Both the position numbers and the translations under genes were made by a program. The notes below the pieces were generated by a model, which was not told the DNA's origin, did not search any database, and saw only the letters and a program-made list of their open reading frames with translations. A stretch of 64,000 nucleotides of DNA from Membranipora membranacea (lineage: Eukaryota; Bryozoa; Gymnolaemata; Cheilostomatida; Membraniporidae): the NCBI GenBank assembly GCA_914767715.1, contig OU612065.1:4030001-4094000 (forward strand), given 5' to 3'. Positions within the stretch are counted from its first letter, which is position 1; each line of letters begins with the position of its first letter. Shown here piece after piece: positions 11,298 to 23,867 of the stretch.

Positions 11298-12933
11298 CGT
11301 TGTTCACATTACTACACAATTTTCAAAGAGTTGGTAGGTTTAGTGCACAGATTACTGAGTTTTGTGCAATGAAATTCAATTTTGACTCATCTTATTATTT
11401 TACCTGCATCTGTCTCATTACAGACCAAATTGAGCAAGGATCATGGTAGACAACCCCCCCCCTTGTAAAATATAAATCATGAGGGCACAACTTCTTACTT
11501 TTTACCATTGAAAAAAGAAATTACTTAGCTACATCATTGAGAAATTACTACAACACTATAACTGATAGTAAGACCTCAATGCGTCTTTTTTTAAGATGTC
11601 TGAATATCAAGACACCATTGATGAGAGAGAGAGAGGATTGCTAAAGTTGTCTCTGAATTCCTGGCTCGTCCAATTTAAGGGTTCGGCAGGGCCAAATCTG
11701 CACATGAGCATGGTACAATATCCATTTTGATGGGTGCTCAAACCCTACACTTAGAGCCAGCAATCTCCTTGGCTCGGGACTGACTGCAGCATGGCCTCAC
11801 CATAATGAGGGTTTAACCTTCTCTATGGGTACTGGCCCACCGGGTGCGTGAGGGAGTCAGTTGTCTTACTCAGATCACTGATGCGCTCCATGCACCAATT
11901 TTTCAACACTAGAACTGCAGCTAGATTAGTGTTCATTTTAGATTATTTTCATATTCAAATCAAGCTCAGAATGACTTTCTATCTGTTATACTTTGAAAAA
12001 AGAGCTTCCACTTGGGTTTTGACTGTGATCTTGTATACTATTTGAGACAGACACTCGCATCAAAAGGGAATCACAACAAAAAATTGCAGCTCACAATTCT
12101 ATTAGATTATATCAGGTACTCATTTCACACAAAAATTGAAACTTTCATTGCAGTCAGTTCTGATGAAGTGAGTGAAGAATGATTAAAAAATAAAGTATTA
12201 ACCAAATCTAAATGATACAAAAACTGCCAATAGGTATAGTCCTTATTGCAGTCATTCATAATTAAATATCACCGATCATGTGGTTTTATGGGTCACTAAG
12301 TTGTTGTCTCAACCAATCTGAGGCTCAGTTTTGGTTTTATTATTCCTCTGCTGACAAAATATCTGAGTACTCAAACTAGGATGGTTTTTTATAAAGAGAT
12401 GCCATAATACAAAATGACTACTGTGAGTGAATTGATAGGATGCTTGGAAGACGCTGCCACCCTGCTGCACCCATCAATACCAGCATCACATAAAAACAAT
12501 AATAAAAATAATTCCGGAAAAAAATAAAATAATCATGAGGTATAAGTATGATAAGTATGTGTGAGACCACTCCAGCCTGTACTGTACTCATCTGCAATTC
12601 TTTATAAATCTATAACCGTGACTGTTCAGCTTACACTGTCCATAAATAACTGAAAATTCTCTCGTGGTATTGTGTCAACTGCAATAACCTTGTTTGCATA
12701 AGTATAGGCAACACCTTGTTTAAAAACATGGTATATGTTTGGAGGTTACGGGACTGTTTTCTTTCACAACAGAAAAGCGTTCAGATGAAACCAACATAAA
12801 GTTATATATGCAAGAAAATGCAGAAAAGAGTTTTAGCATTCATACAGCTGCGCAGTAAAGCCAGGTTGATCTTGTGTTTTGTTTTTTGTTTTCAATAATA
12901 GGGAAGAATTCTGATGTATCTTCAAGTAGACTG
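11298..12933. other. Intergenic, no gene seen
   Basis: This is the promoter side of MRPL54 and the 3' side of the EGF membrane-protein gene. It includes a GTAA/TAAG-type short repeat just inside MRPL54 (11120-11140). The small open frames here have no splice support and ordinary random-looking composition. Confidence 0.45.
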
Positions 12934-15900
12934 TTAGTAATAATCAGGCTGTGACACAATCTCAGCTGTGTGTCGCTCATTCCTATGATACGGTCTCATG
13001 ACGGGTGTGGGGTCACCGTGCTCACTTGGTATACTTAGTCTGGGGCTCAGTAGTCGAGGCCCAAATCTAAGGCAATCATTTTTAATTGTTCCTCTCTCAG
13101 ACTCCTCGTCAATGGTGCTTGCAAATCCACGATTGTTCCTGCCTATACTACCCAAGTCAGTAAATCTATCATATTCTGATGTGGGCATGGCTCGCGGCTT
13201 ATAATCATTTATACTCTGTGTATCGCTGTCATCATCATTGTAATACCTTCGGCAGCAGAGCCTGAAGCATGTATATATACACAGAGTGATCCCAGCAAAC
13301 GCTGCCAGGCCTGCTACGACAGCTATCAGGACGATGGCCCAGTCTGCTAGCATATTCGATCTCATCTCGCAGTTGTCTCCTTTATAGCCTGATTCACATT
13401 CACAGCTGACGGCTGATAGTTCATCAGTAGCCTCAGAGCATACAGAATTCAATGTACATGACCTGGCGTTACACCTAGCCACACAGACCATACCAGGAAG
13501 GGCTGTCGACTGCTCTGGGGACTTGAACCCAACACCACATTCACATCTGCCAATAAAAAGAATTGGCATTGAAAATGATATTGTTGAATCGTTTTTTCAT
13601 TTAAGACAAGCTCACTGGTATCACTAGTTTTTTAACAGGATCTGAGATGACACAAATCACCCTTCACCGTAACATGACACCAATTCTATGTAATACAATT
13701 ATGGCTCTCTATTTGTCTTTTATCGTTTGTTGTTCGAAAACGCATGTCATCATTTAATAAGTGGCCATAGTTATTATGTTAAGTATTTGGGAGAGAGAAA
13801 ACCTCCTTACCTGTATGAACCCTGTATGTTTATGCAGTAACCGTTTATTGAGCATTCGTTTATGTTTTGCATACATTCATTAACATCATTTATGCCGTAG
13901 GATGTTATCACCATTCCTTCATACATCTAGATAAGTAAATGAAGTAATAGTATTACAATACTGATGTGCCATACAGCTCCAATAAAGAATAGTAGACAGG
14001 ACAACTCAATGGTGGTTTGTTCAAGCAGGATATGTGAAGAAAAAACTTGATGTCTATACTATTAAATTGATTGACTTTAGCCGGTGAAGGTTTACTATCA
14101 TGGATCACAGAGTGATGATGTCACACTCCCTAATTTAAATACATATCTTTAATTTTAACATGTTATTAAATTCTTCAGTTTTTTCTGACGTTTAATTGCA
14201 GTACATGGATTATTACATAAAATCACTCAGAGCGCCATGTATCTATGTCACGTTTATGATTCTTATCACGTATATTGCATGAGCTCACATCATTATTTTA
14301 AATAAAACTCAGATGATTATTCCGACAGCCTGTTGTGGAATGAAACTCATACCGTCTATTGACACCATAACTTTATGCAACAGTTTTAATGATAATAATT
14401 AACAATTAATGCTAAAGTCTGAGTTTACAACCTCACTGATGGCATCAAAGCAGGTTTGGGCGACCTCTAGTTTCACAAATGTCTGCAATCATCATTTGCG
14501 TGCTGAAACATGACGGTAAAAAATTATCAGACTGCTAATTAGGTCTATGACTCTCTGAACAGGAGTGATAACTGGACAAATTATAATACCCTACGTGGAT
14601 GTTAGATCATCCATACACGATGCAGCTATCATTTTAATTAGGATCCTTCAGATATCCACATCCTATGGACGTATATCGAGGGTAAATACATTACGGCAAG
14701 TCATCATAATAGAAGCCTGGGTGCGGCCAACAAACAGAATGTTTGCATAAAAAACCTGATACTGGATTACCTAAGACTCAACTTGACATATTTGCTCTAC
14801 AGTTTAGAATAACCAACATAGATGAAGTGATGTAAACCTAACCCAAGAGATTGTAATACAATGAAATAAAAGCCATTTCTGAGCCGTTTATCAGATTTAA
14901 CAAAAGACAATTAGTTTTTTTATCATCGGCAACATTTTATCAAGAAGTTTCGCCTTGTTTTTACTATCTAATGATACTCTTTTGAAAGAGTGAAACTCTC
15001 ATGCTCTTTTAGCTGTCTGAAGCTGTCAGTTATATAATACATAGCAGAGTACTGAGGGTTAAGGGTATTTGTCATGGAGGAGGAGTGAAGCAGTGCACAA
15101 ATATTGTCTATGTTTTTATTGACAAATTTAGTTGACTCTTCAGATTATGTGTTGTAATTCAGCATAAAGATCGAGTAAAGTCTACAATTTTTAAATACTG
15201 AAATATAGCAACATAGGTCAGTCAGTCAGTCTTGTGACCTCCATGGCTACAAGCATTGACACAAAGGAACCTATAAAACCATGAATAGTTGAGACTCTGC
15301 ACACCCTCTGATCATAAACTGGACCAAGAAGTTTTATCTGATGGATATATGATTCCATATGTAGTTTTGAATAATTAAATAACAGATTTGTCATATGTTA
15401 TTCTCAAGAAGCTATGGTTAGAGCAGTAATTAAAAACAGGGAAATTTACTCCAAAAATTCCGCAAAACCTTCCATAAACATAGATTGAACATTTACGTCA
15501 TCACCAACTTTCTACTATGGTAGACTTTTATTTCTGCTCATGTCAAAAGCAAACAAATCTTTAGCTTTAATCCGTTAATTAAATCATATTATAAGATAAC
15601 GAGGAGCTTTTGGAGGGTCATTATCAGTATCAGGCCTATAGCAATGATAAACTCACTAGGAAATGTTAACAATAGTATTCGTGCTAAAGACATTTAGAGT
15701 AAAGCAGGCCACACTAGGTGATGATGACTGACGCTTTCGATCATTGCATGTTAGTTTCCAAAGTGTCTTTTATTAGTGTTCAAATTAGCAACAAACACGT
15801 AAATGCTGTAAATGCTACGAATAACAGAAAAAGATTTCCCCACCACAGAATTTTAATCAGAAACAAGCGTTGTCCTTTTCCGTTAAAGTTCAAAACTTCG

Positions 15901-17682
15901 TGTTATTGCTACAAAGTGACAATTTATTTGAATTGGACTGGCGAATTACATTTTTGGCCCCACCTTCAACTTGCAATGGCCTGCATCAAAGTAGGAAAGT
16001 TCAAGACTATGGCCATTTTTAATGAGCCGAGCAAATAGTATGTACGGGAAGTTTTGGACAAATTCCCCAGTGTGTACAGGGAGTCGGTGTATAATATAAA
16101 TGAATCATCATCAGTATGGGTTGACTTACCTTTGGCATGATCGTCAGAAAGTCAAGGAGTGCCTGATAGCTTTTGTAAGACTTGAAAGAGACTCTCAGTC
16201 TCGCTTGAATATCGCATGGGTCAGTCATCAATTCGCATTGTTTGACATCTAATATAGACAGGGTACCACATAGTGTTCTGTATTTCTAAATAAAATAATA
16301 CAGACATAAAATCACCATCAATGCGACGACTAACAAAACGACCACTAAATGAAAAAAATGTAATATTCTACATGACTCATCAGCATAAAAAGTTTTTGTT
16401 TTATAGTTCAAGCAAAAAGCTAAATCAAACGCCCATCAATCAGTTGGTTACTCAATTGTATTAAATCAGTTTCTTATCCACAAGTATTTTCATTCTCTCT
16501 ACCTACACAAAAACAAGTATATTATATGTTTCGAGCAAATTTGGGGAGGATAAAAAAACTGGGATAAATCAATAGATAAAAGAAATGATGAAATAAAATA
16601 TTGTGTCAGTGAATGCTATCAAGGTGAAATAAAGGAAATGTTACAAAACGAAATAAAATATTTCTACGGTAAAATTGCTATCGCATTTCACTTTTAACAT
16701 GCTAGCTAATATGGTATGATAGAGTTTTTGCCATAGTAGGGAGTGTTCTGGTAAAATCATCAAAAAGTTATACCTACTTATACCAATCTTAGCTCATAAT
16801 CATCAGTACCGTTAGAAAACTAAATGTGCGGCCATACAGGACGACCCTATTTCATGTACAAAATTGGTACACGATTATTACTTTACCAACTAACACTAAT
16901 ATTGAGTGACTCAACAAAATGTTTGATAATTGGTTTCGGTCTGTTTTTAGATACTTTGATACCTCATTTGATGACCTCAACGACATGTTTTTATCTGGAT
17001 TACAGTATATAGTTACGTCAACCTCTCTGAGATTTTTTGCGAGTAGAATTAAGTTTTTGAACTGCCTAGCGCCACCTACTATCAATCATCTACAATCTAC
17101 ATTTACGCTCCCGATTTATATTCTTTTGATTCACACACCAGACTAGACCACGATCATCTTACCTGCGGGTCACACGATGTGACGGACAGCGAGTAGTTGA
17201 TGTCATACAGACTCTCTGTTGGAGATGTTACATCCACATCACAAGCTGAAATATGAAAATATGCGATTAAATTCATTATCATAACTGTGAAACTTTGGGA
17301 GGTTCTGAAATTTGACGGGGAAAGTTGATCAGCATGAGTCGATCCGTAATTTGTAATTTGTATTCTGATGTCATTTAATGTGAAATTACCCTTTGGACCT
17401 TTTCTACATTTCAACTTTACTGGAGATAAGCCATCAACACATTATATAAAAGGTTTGTATATGTGTGGATCTGACTATACCCAAATCTGGCCTTTGTCGG
17501 TGACAAGAGTACACCACGTCACGAGGCAGCAATAGAACTGTACGGTTGGCATTTTCAAATTAGCAAAATAATAAAATTGAAAAAAAAACCGATCTGATAA
17601 ACTCACCTGCCTGTTGATTGACACAAAGGATGCTTGTTGTGATGATCCCAACAATAAAGCTTATATAAAGTCTGTGCAACAT
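12934..17682 (-). CDS. Type I membrane protein with EGF-type domains, six exons, 364 aa
   Basis: Exons: 17607-17682, 17163-17245, 16130-16285, 14432-14482, 13811-13926, 12934-13546 (1095 nt, all junctions in phase). Exon 1 encodes a signal peptide (MLHRLYISFIVGIITTSILC). Residues about 26-122 form a cysteine-containing region without a confident family. About 123-161 read as a calcium-binding EGF domain (NDVNECMQ...NECSINGYC). About 162-222 contain further EGF-like cysteines ending CECESGYKGDNC. A membrane span follows at about 230-253 (WAIVLIAVVAGLAAFAGITL), then a Cys/Arg stop-transfer segment and a tail of about 110 residues with an acidic YYNDDDSD patch and a QPDYY end. The topology implies a cell-surface receptor or adhesion protein. 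Ligand and pathway are unknown. The 51-nt exon 14432-14482 is the least certain. Confidence 0.8.
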
Positions 17683-18669
17683 ATTGTTTTAAACCATACA
17701 CAATATATAAAATGTATTATATATTGCCAACTTATTTATAATCGAAACTCTCACAGTATATTTGACTGACTGCCGCTGTTGATCGAGACCAACACTGTAC
17801 TGCTCTCACATGTTCCGCTATCATTATGTAAATACAATAAGAAAGGGCGTTTCATCCTTTATCATGCTATTTACACATCGGTATGATTTTCATACAATGC
17901 TACCCATCTAATGGGTAATATGAGATGGGAGTTGTGTAATTCCTATACACTTCACATCATGCATTTATAATAAAAGAGTGATTGAGGGTGGCCCATCACT
18001 TCCATTATTTTTATGCATACAGTCTCTTATGCGCTGTAATGAAACTGAACAACTAACTAAACAATCACAGCACAGCGTGAATACAAAATCACAAGATGCC
18101 ACCAGGAGTACCAGCTGAAAGGAAGTGTCAGCCCTTTTAATTCAGGCTCACAAGTCAAGCTGAAGATGATCTTGAGATAATATTAAACTTGTCAACTCTG
18201 TATGACTAGAGGGCAAGGATTCCACAAAAAATCTGGTGCTTGATTCTGTGATGTCATCATTAGCGCATTTCATGTAAATATAAATTATGGATGCTGGATA
18301 TTTTATTCTTCATTTGTCAATATTTGTTTAAGTCAAAATATCCATCGGCCATGGTTCGTGGTATGACTTGGTAGTAAGTAGTGGCAGTAGCAAAGTTAAG
18401 GTCTCACGCTATGCAAATACTTGAAGAGTAATATTCCCATATTTTTTTGTGGATTGTTTTCTAGTCTTTGCCTATTGATATTATAAATGTTATCAAACGC
18501 ACACATAGAGGCAGCATAGCTGGTGGTAGATCTTCTGATAGAACAACTACTAACCTAGATCATATTTGCTTCCTGTGATGCAGAGGGAACCTGCAAAGGT
18601 CGTGGTATCACAGCGCTGCGCCTTAATAACCAAATTTTGCGAATTTCCTTTGCCAGTAGCGGGAACATC
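17683..18669. other. Upstream region of the EGF membrane-protein gene
   Basis: No exon was seen. This should hold the promoter of the minus-strand gene that starts at 17682. Confidence 0.4.
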
Positions 18670-18725
18670 TACCCTGGGCAGGCTGTTGTGACGCCCACCT
18701 CCGACACGACAGCCTGCCCAGGCTA
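18670..18725. mobile_element. 56-bp palindromic insertion related to the TAGCCTG family
   Basis: Its left end TACCCTGGGCAGGCTG matches the complement of the right end, TAGCCTGGGCAGGCTG, with one mismatch, and the match continues for several bases. Exact 9-bp direct repeats GGGAACATC flank it at 18661-18669 and 18726-18734. The ends and the duplication length agree with the elements at 8563 and 30312, but the inner sequence differs. Confidence 0.65.
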
Positions 18726-18734
18726 GGGAACATC

Positions 18735-21425
18735 CCAGCTCTACTTCAAACCTCCTCATTGAGATCGATCAGATCAGTTTCAATTTTGGTTATGACAAAT
18801 ATTTTTATGTTTTATTTACAGGTTCACTGTGATTCAGTTGATCCCATGATTAAAGCTGAGATTAGTTTCCAGAGAGGAAGCATTAAAAATTTGATAACAG
18901 GTTTTAAATTGATTGATTGATTGTATTTCTATCACTAACATGGTATATATTCACAGAGTAAGGATATATTGTGAAAAAAGGTGCCGCCCATGATATTGAA
19001 AATGATTACAATATAATGAACATGGCTTATAACTAGGATTAAAAAGTCTAGTTTTTTTAGCTTGTGTGCTGCCTGGCGTAAAAAAGAATCTCTGCCCCAT
19101 GTGCTACTGTATTTTATGGTTCGATATCGTCCTGCTGGTCACTTTTCAAAAAATTTACATTGTCATGGTTTTGGTTTTGGCATCTATTAGATTGTCAATA
19201 TCGCCAAGATCTTCGATACCTAGTCTTAGTGCCTCTTTAAAAATGTGTCGGCGTTGCTTTTTATCTCTAGCATACAGGGATGTGTAAAGAACGGGCAGAC
19301 AGTAAGTAAGAAGGGAGATAATAAAACTTTTGAATAGCATCCTAGCCAGGGTGGTTGAACTCAGGTAGGACATATAATATAGCAGAATCTACAAGACAAA
19401 CAGCAGCTCCTGCAAACAGGATACGCATATGGACATGGCACCTTGTAGGTACTGTATTGGTGTTTTGTGACAAAGCACATGGCCGGATTCAAAAGGTATA
19501 TTTACCTTGAATAACAAATCTGGTGGATTAGTGAGGCAGTGATGTTCATCGCCCAATTATAAAATTTAAATGAGCTTTAGACCTAACTATATAATGAGCT
19601 TGAAGTATCTGAAGTAAACTGATGAGTAAACGCATCAACTTATACCTGAGGGGAAAGAGAAAGACCTGTAAATTGAGTTCGGCTTTATTTTGAGTCACAA
19701 AGTACGAGGTTTGCGGTCTCCATAAAACTTTCCTCTCAGTTCTCTTCTATGTGATAAGTCAAAATATGGGTGGGAGGGAGCGCAAAATAGTGATGTCTGC
19801 TGTCATTAACAGCGCGGCAATAGTGCGGAGATTTAATTTAAAAACTGGACAGATAACTCAAAAGTTGGACTATTTTTCATTTAGGAAATTAGGATAAAAC
19901 AGGATAAACCTAAATCAACCATGTAAGTGGGTTTCTGCGCTGAAGCCAACTTATTTTCGAGCATCTAAGAGATGTTTTGATAACGAGCCAATCTTGCCGT
20001 TTGGAAAAATGGGCAATTAATGTTCTACCATTCAGTGTGTTATTGGTATCACCCGATATTTTTCACTGCCTCTGGTTCAAACAGAATGGTCCATCTACAT
20101 TGACTGTATCATTCAAATATAAAACTACTGGTTCCCTTATCACATTAGTTTTACTTCGCTTTTTAAATTCAATAGGACTACTCAGTCTTTGATGCCATCT
20201 GCGTTCCCTTGCTGCCACCATTTTGTATCACTTTCAGATTTTGTATACACAATATATATAATATACACAAAGTTTTTTAATGCTAAATCCTACATGTGGA
20301 ATAGAAGTGTTGACTGTTTTAGTTTTTTGTTTTACAGTAAAGGGCATACATACATACATATAGGGTCTACAGAGAGCTCATGTGACCTGTAGAATATGAT
20401 TACATCTAAGATACACACCTGGTTATGTAATATTAGTCATGTTCATTTTGGAAGTGTAAACATAATCAATTCAGTACTTCCATGAAACGACAAATTTACA
20501 CTACCAATGCAGGTTGACATTGTATGTGCGAAAGGACGAGATTGACAACTGTGGCCGACAAGAATGTCGATGTAGCGTAATGTAAAGTCATACTGTAAAA
20601 TGAGACCAATAAAACAAACGGGTACCATATTATATTAGCTTACCACAACATACTATAAATTCACTGAAAACCTACAGCGGCATACTGGTCCTGCTGGACA
20701 GTCTCAGCATATAGACTATATAGAGTATAGACCATAAGAAATAGGATTTCCTAAAGGATTAGGGCCAAGCCTATATTCAGGGGAAACCCTGGTAAAACAG
20801 GGTGGTATGAAGATCAATTTGTGATGTAGGATTTCCATCATGTATTTTTTCGACATATGATGTATAGTTGCACAAACAAGAGATATATATGATGAATGTG
20901 TGTAATTACTATGTAGGTATGTATAACATATTTTACATCGAATAAAATGTTAGACTACCACAAAGTAAGACTATAAAGATTTCAAACACCAGATCCATGG
21001 TACATATAGCTTGGGTCTTGGAGAAGATCTCCATAGATAGAGGGCTTGTTAATTATCCAACATAAAATCTCTACACTTCCTATTACAGAGTTAGAATCAC
21101 GGTGATATACTGTCTACTATCAGCTGCCTAAGGATGTTTGTGACTGATAAACCTGGTTTGGTAACGTCTCTTGTCAAATCTGATGAGTATAATAAAGAAG
21201 GTATAGGAGGTTTGATAACGTAATCGAGACATTGCCTACTGTCACACAGTATGAATACAGTATCCTCAAAACAGCTGATATTCTAGACGTATCGATGCTG
21301 CCAATCAGCTGCGCATATCAAACTTATACCAGTCTTGCGATCAGTCGACACCGCCAAACTTTAGGCTAAAGGTGTAGCAAGTTCAAGTAATGTTGATGAG
21401 ATAAATGAATGGATTGTTGCTGAGA
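18735..21425. other. Gene-poor stretch between the EGF gene and SNRNP27
   Basis: No gene was supported. One retrotransposon relic is listed separately. The rest is AT-rich sequence with short simple repeats (for example CATA repeats at about 20347). Confidence 0.45.
19155..19373 (-). pseudogene. Relic of a non-LTR reverse transcriptase, C-terminal end
   Basis: A 72-codon open frame reads LFKSFIISLLTYCLPVLYTS, then RDKKQRRHIFKEALRLGI. This resembles the conserved segment after the reverse transcriptase palm (the YK..I.P.LTYC..VW region) of LINE-type ORF2. Nothing else of an element is readable around it. Confidence 0.5.
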
Positions 21426-23867
21426 TCAGTGAACAGGGTCTAGTGGCCTGTTAAATCCTCCACGTCTGTTCATGTACTGCCTGTAAAACAGAAACAAACA
21501 CACAAACTATAATCTAATTCTTTCTAGTACATAAATAAAAAATCAGAGAAGTTATCTTCTCCTCGCTGAATAATATGTTTCTTTTGAAGATGTTCCATGT
21601 TCATCTCAAGCAGCATCTGTTATAAGTATTTAAGACAATTTCGAAAACACGCCATCATTTTCAGGATAAATTGACATAAAGCTGTGCTTACCTGTATGTC
21701 CGCTTCAGTTTAACATGGACAGCTCCGACATCGTTACCATCAATCTTTTTACCCTGTCGTGATGGGAAAATACATTTAGCTTTAAAAATCTGCTTCCGCT
21801 ATGATGGTTTAATGCATTGTTATCAAATCAATCGAAACTCGAAACGAAATATGCTACTGGATTTCCTCTTATAGAACACATTCCAGCAATAATCATCAAT
21901 ACCAATTTACAACTTATTGAAGTATAAAGGTTGTAAGGTGGACAAGTTACATATATGATATTGCTGATAAAAAAAATGAAAATAACAAACCTTGCTTGTT
22001 TCAAATCCGCCAAAACCCATAAGCTTCATCATTTCTATTTCTTCTTCACTTTTTCCGGCAAAATCTTCAGCTGTAAAATATCATAGTTTTAATTCATTGG
22101 TCACCAAGACGCCACGTGAAAGGATCACTCTACATTATAGGTGAATGTGATGCTCTCGAATGACCATCACTGACATATGATAAAATAAAATTTAAACATA
22201 ACCTACCAGTGAACTTTTTCTTCTTTTCCTCTAGAAGTGGTCTGGCTGGACCGGTACTGTAAGGGATAAAATAAGATACATGAGTTCGGCTACATACGAG
22301 CAACAATGAACTGCAACAATGAACAGAAATCTCATAGCCTGTGTAGGATTCTCATCTGCCATATAGCATTATTGACATCATGCAAGCAAGAATAGGTATG
22401 TTCGGTTGCATAACAGCTGATTTGTATAGAACAGACCTGCCTGGAGCAGCTCTGAATCTGTCTCGTTGTTCTGGAGATCTAGATCTTCGTGGGAACCTTT
22501 CCCCTCTTTCTCTGCGCTCATCTCTATCACCACGCTCCGGCCTCTCACCACGCTCTAGCCTCTCACCTCTATCTGTACCTCTATCTGTACCTCTATCAAA
22601 GTCTCTCTCATAATCTCGCCTTCTCTCCCCTCTATCTCTCTCCCCTCTATCTGAAAAGATAAACAACCAAGGATGATAAACAGAATTCAATAATTTAATA
22701 ATTCATTCACTGCATTAGTGATACAGCCAACATGTCTCATACAATATCTCCATTCAATCTTAGGCAATTATTTATACTAAAGATTCTACTGAGTTAATGA
22801 ACTGTACGCTTATCGACCCTAGACAGTAAAGTTTTCGCAGGACCAAGAAATGACACCCTATAAAACTGTCTTTGCAAATACAGATCTTAAGTAAAGATGA
22901 TGCTTGTCATTACCTCTTCTGTCCTCTCTTCTGTCCCATTCTCTCTCTCCACGAGACTCTCTCACTGGTCTTTCTCTATCTAGAAATTACAGATAAAAAC
23001 TAATTTAAACTAACCAAGTCATCCTATCAAACTGCTCAAAACATAACAAGCTTTAATAAGTTCAAGTTGTTGAGCCCTGATGCTGACACCGTCTTAAAGA
23101 TTTTTGAATGAAACTCATTGACAATTAGATCAACACTTCTTCATTGAAGATAAGAAGATATAAGATATTTATAAACAACTATAATAAACAGTTTTCTGAG
23201 CTCTGATTTAGGCCTCAATTCGGAGTTGTTCTCTCTCCAGTTTGGTATTTTTAACCCACGCCGCATAGGAAAAACGTGCTGAAAAGAGGGTTATCTTGAA
23301 AATCGCTTATAATAGCATAAAAGTTATTTTTGATTCAGAATCTGCAACATCAAAAACTCATATGGACATAGTTTCGGAAATAATATTAGTAATTGGATAG
23401 TCAATTATAGCATTTTCTTCCTGTTTTGCGGACAATTTGGCAGAAATCTTCATGAGTTTCGTCACTAAAATTAAGATTTATCAACATTCAAGCCTCCAAT
23501 GATTTGGAAAACCTGTCTGACAGGGATTTCAATGGTGCAGACTCTGAATCAAAAATCATTTTTATCCTATCATAAGCGGTTTTCAAGATAACCCTCTTTC
23601 AGCAGGTTTTTCCTATGCGGTGTGGGTTAAAAGTACCAAACTGGAGATAGGACAACTCCAAAATTAAGCAGAAATAAGAGCACAGAAAACTGTCTATTCT
23701 AACATCATAATAAACAAAGATCTATCTTAACCTTGTTTTCTATGCAACAGAGTATATAATAATGTCCACCATCTGAATTGGGCCCTATTATTTCATATAA
23801 CTATGACCCCTTGCCTACCCTTACCTCTTCTTGGTGAGCGTGAGCGACTTCTGCTCCTCCTGGGCAT
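21426..23867 (-). CDS. SNRNP27: U4/U6.U5 tri-snRNP 27 kDa protein, seven exons, 189 aa
   Basis: Exons: 23825-23867, 22914-22979, 22437-22650, 22207-22256, 21991-22070, 21692-21753, 21426-21480 (570 nt, in phase). SNRNP27 is a spliceosomal tri-snRNP component. The conserved C-terminal block is unmistakable: EDFAGKSEEEIEMMKLMGF (exon 5), GKKIDGNDVGAVHVKLKRTY (exon 6) and RQYMNRRGGFNRPLDPV (exon 7). The N-terminus begins MPRRSRSRSRSPRR, an RS stretch as in the family. Exons 2-3 then carry a long Arg/Gly/Glu-rich run (repeated DRGT and ERGE units) rather than continued RS dipeptides, which lengthens the protein beyond the human 155 residues. Intron 1 holds a foldback repeat of about 0.5 kb (23188-23693). 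Confidence 0.95.
23188..23693. repeat. Foldback repeat of about 506 bp in SNRNP27 intron 1
   Basis: The two halves are collinear inverted copies: ACAGTTTTCTG at 23188 pairs with its complement ending at 23693, and CAGTTTGG at 23238 pairs with 23643, both giving the same centre. Arms of about 150 bp with scattered mismatches include ACCCACRCCGCATAGG and GGGTTATCTTGAAAA. The central 180 bp or so is less clearly paired. No target-site duplication could be fixed. Confidence 0.65.
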
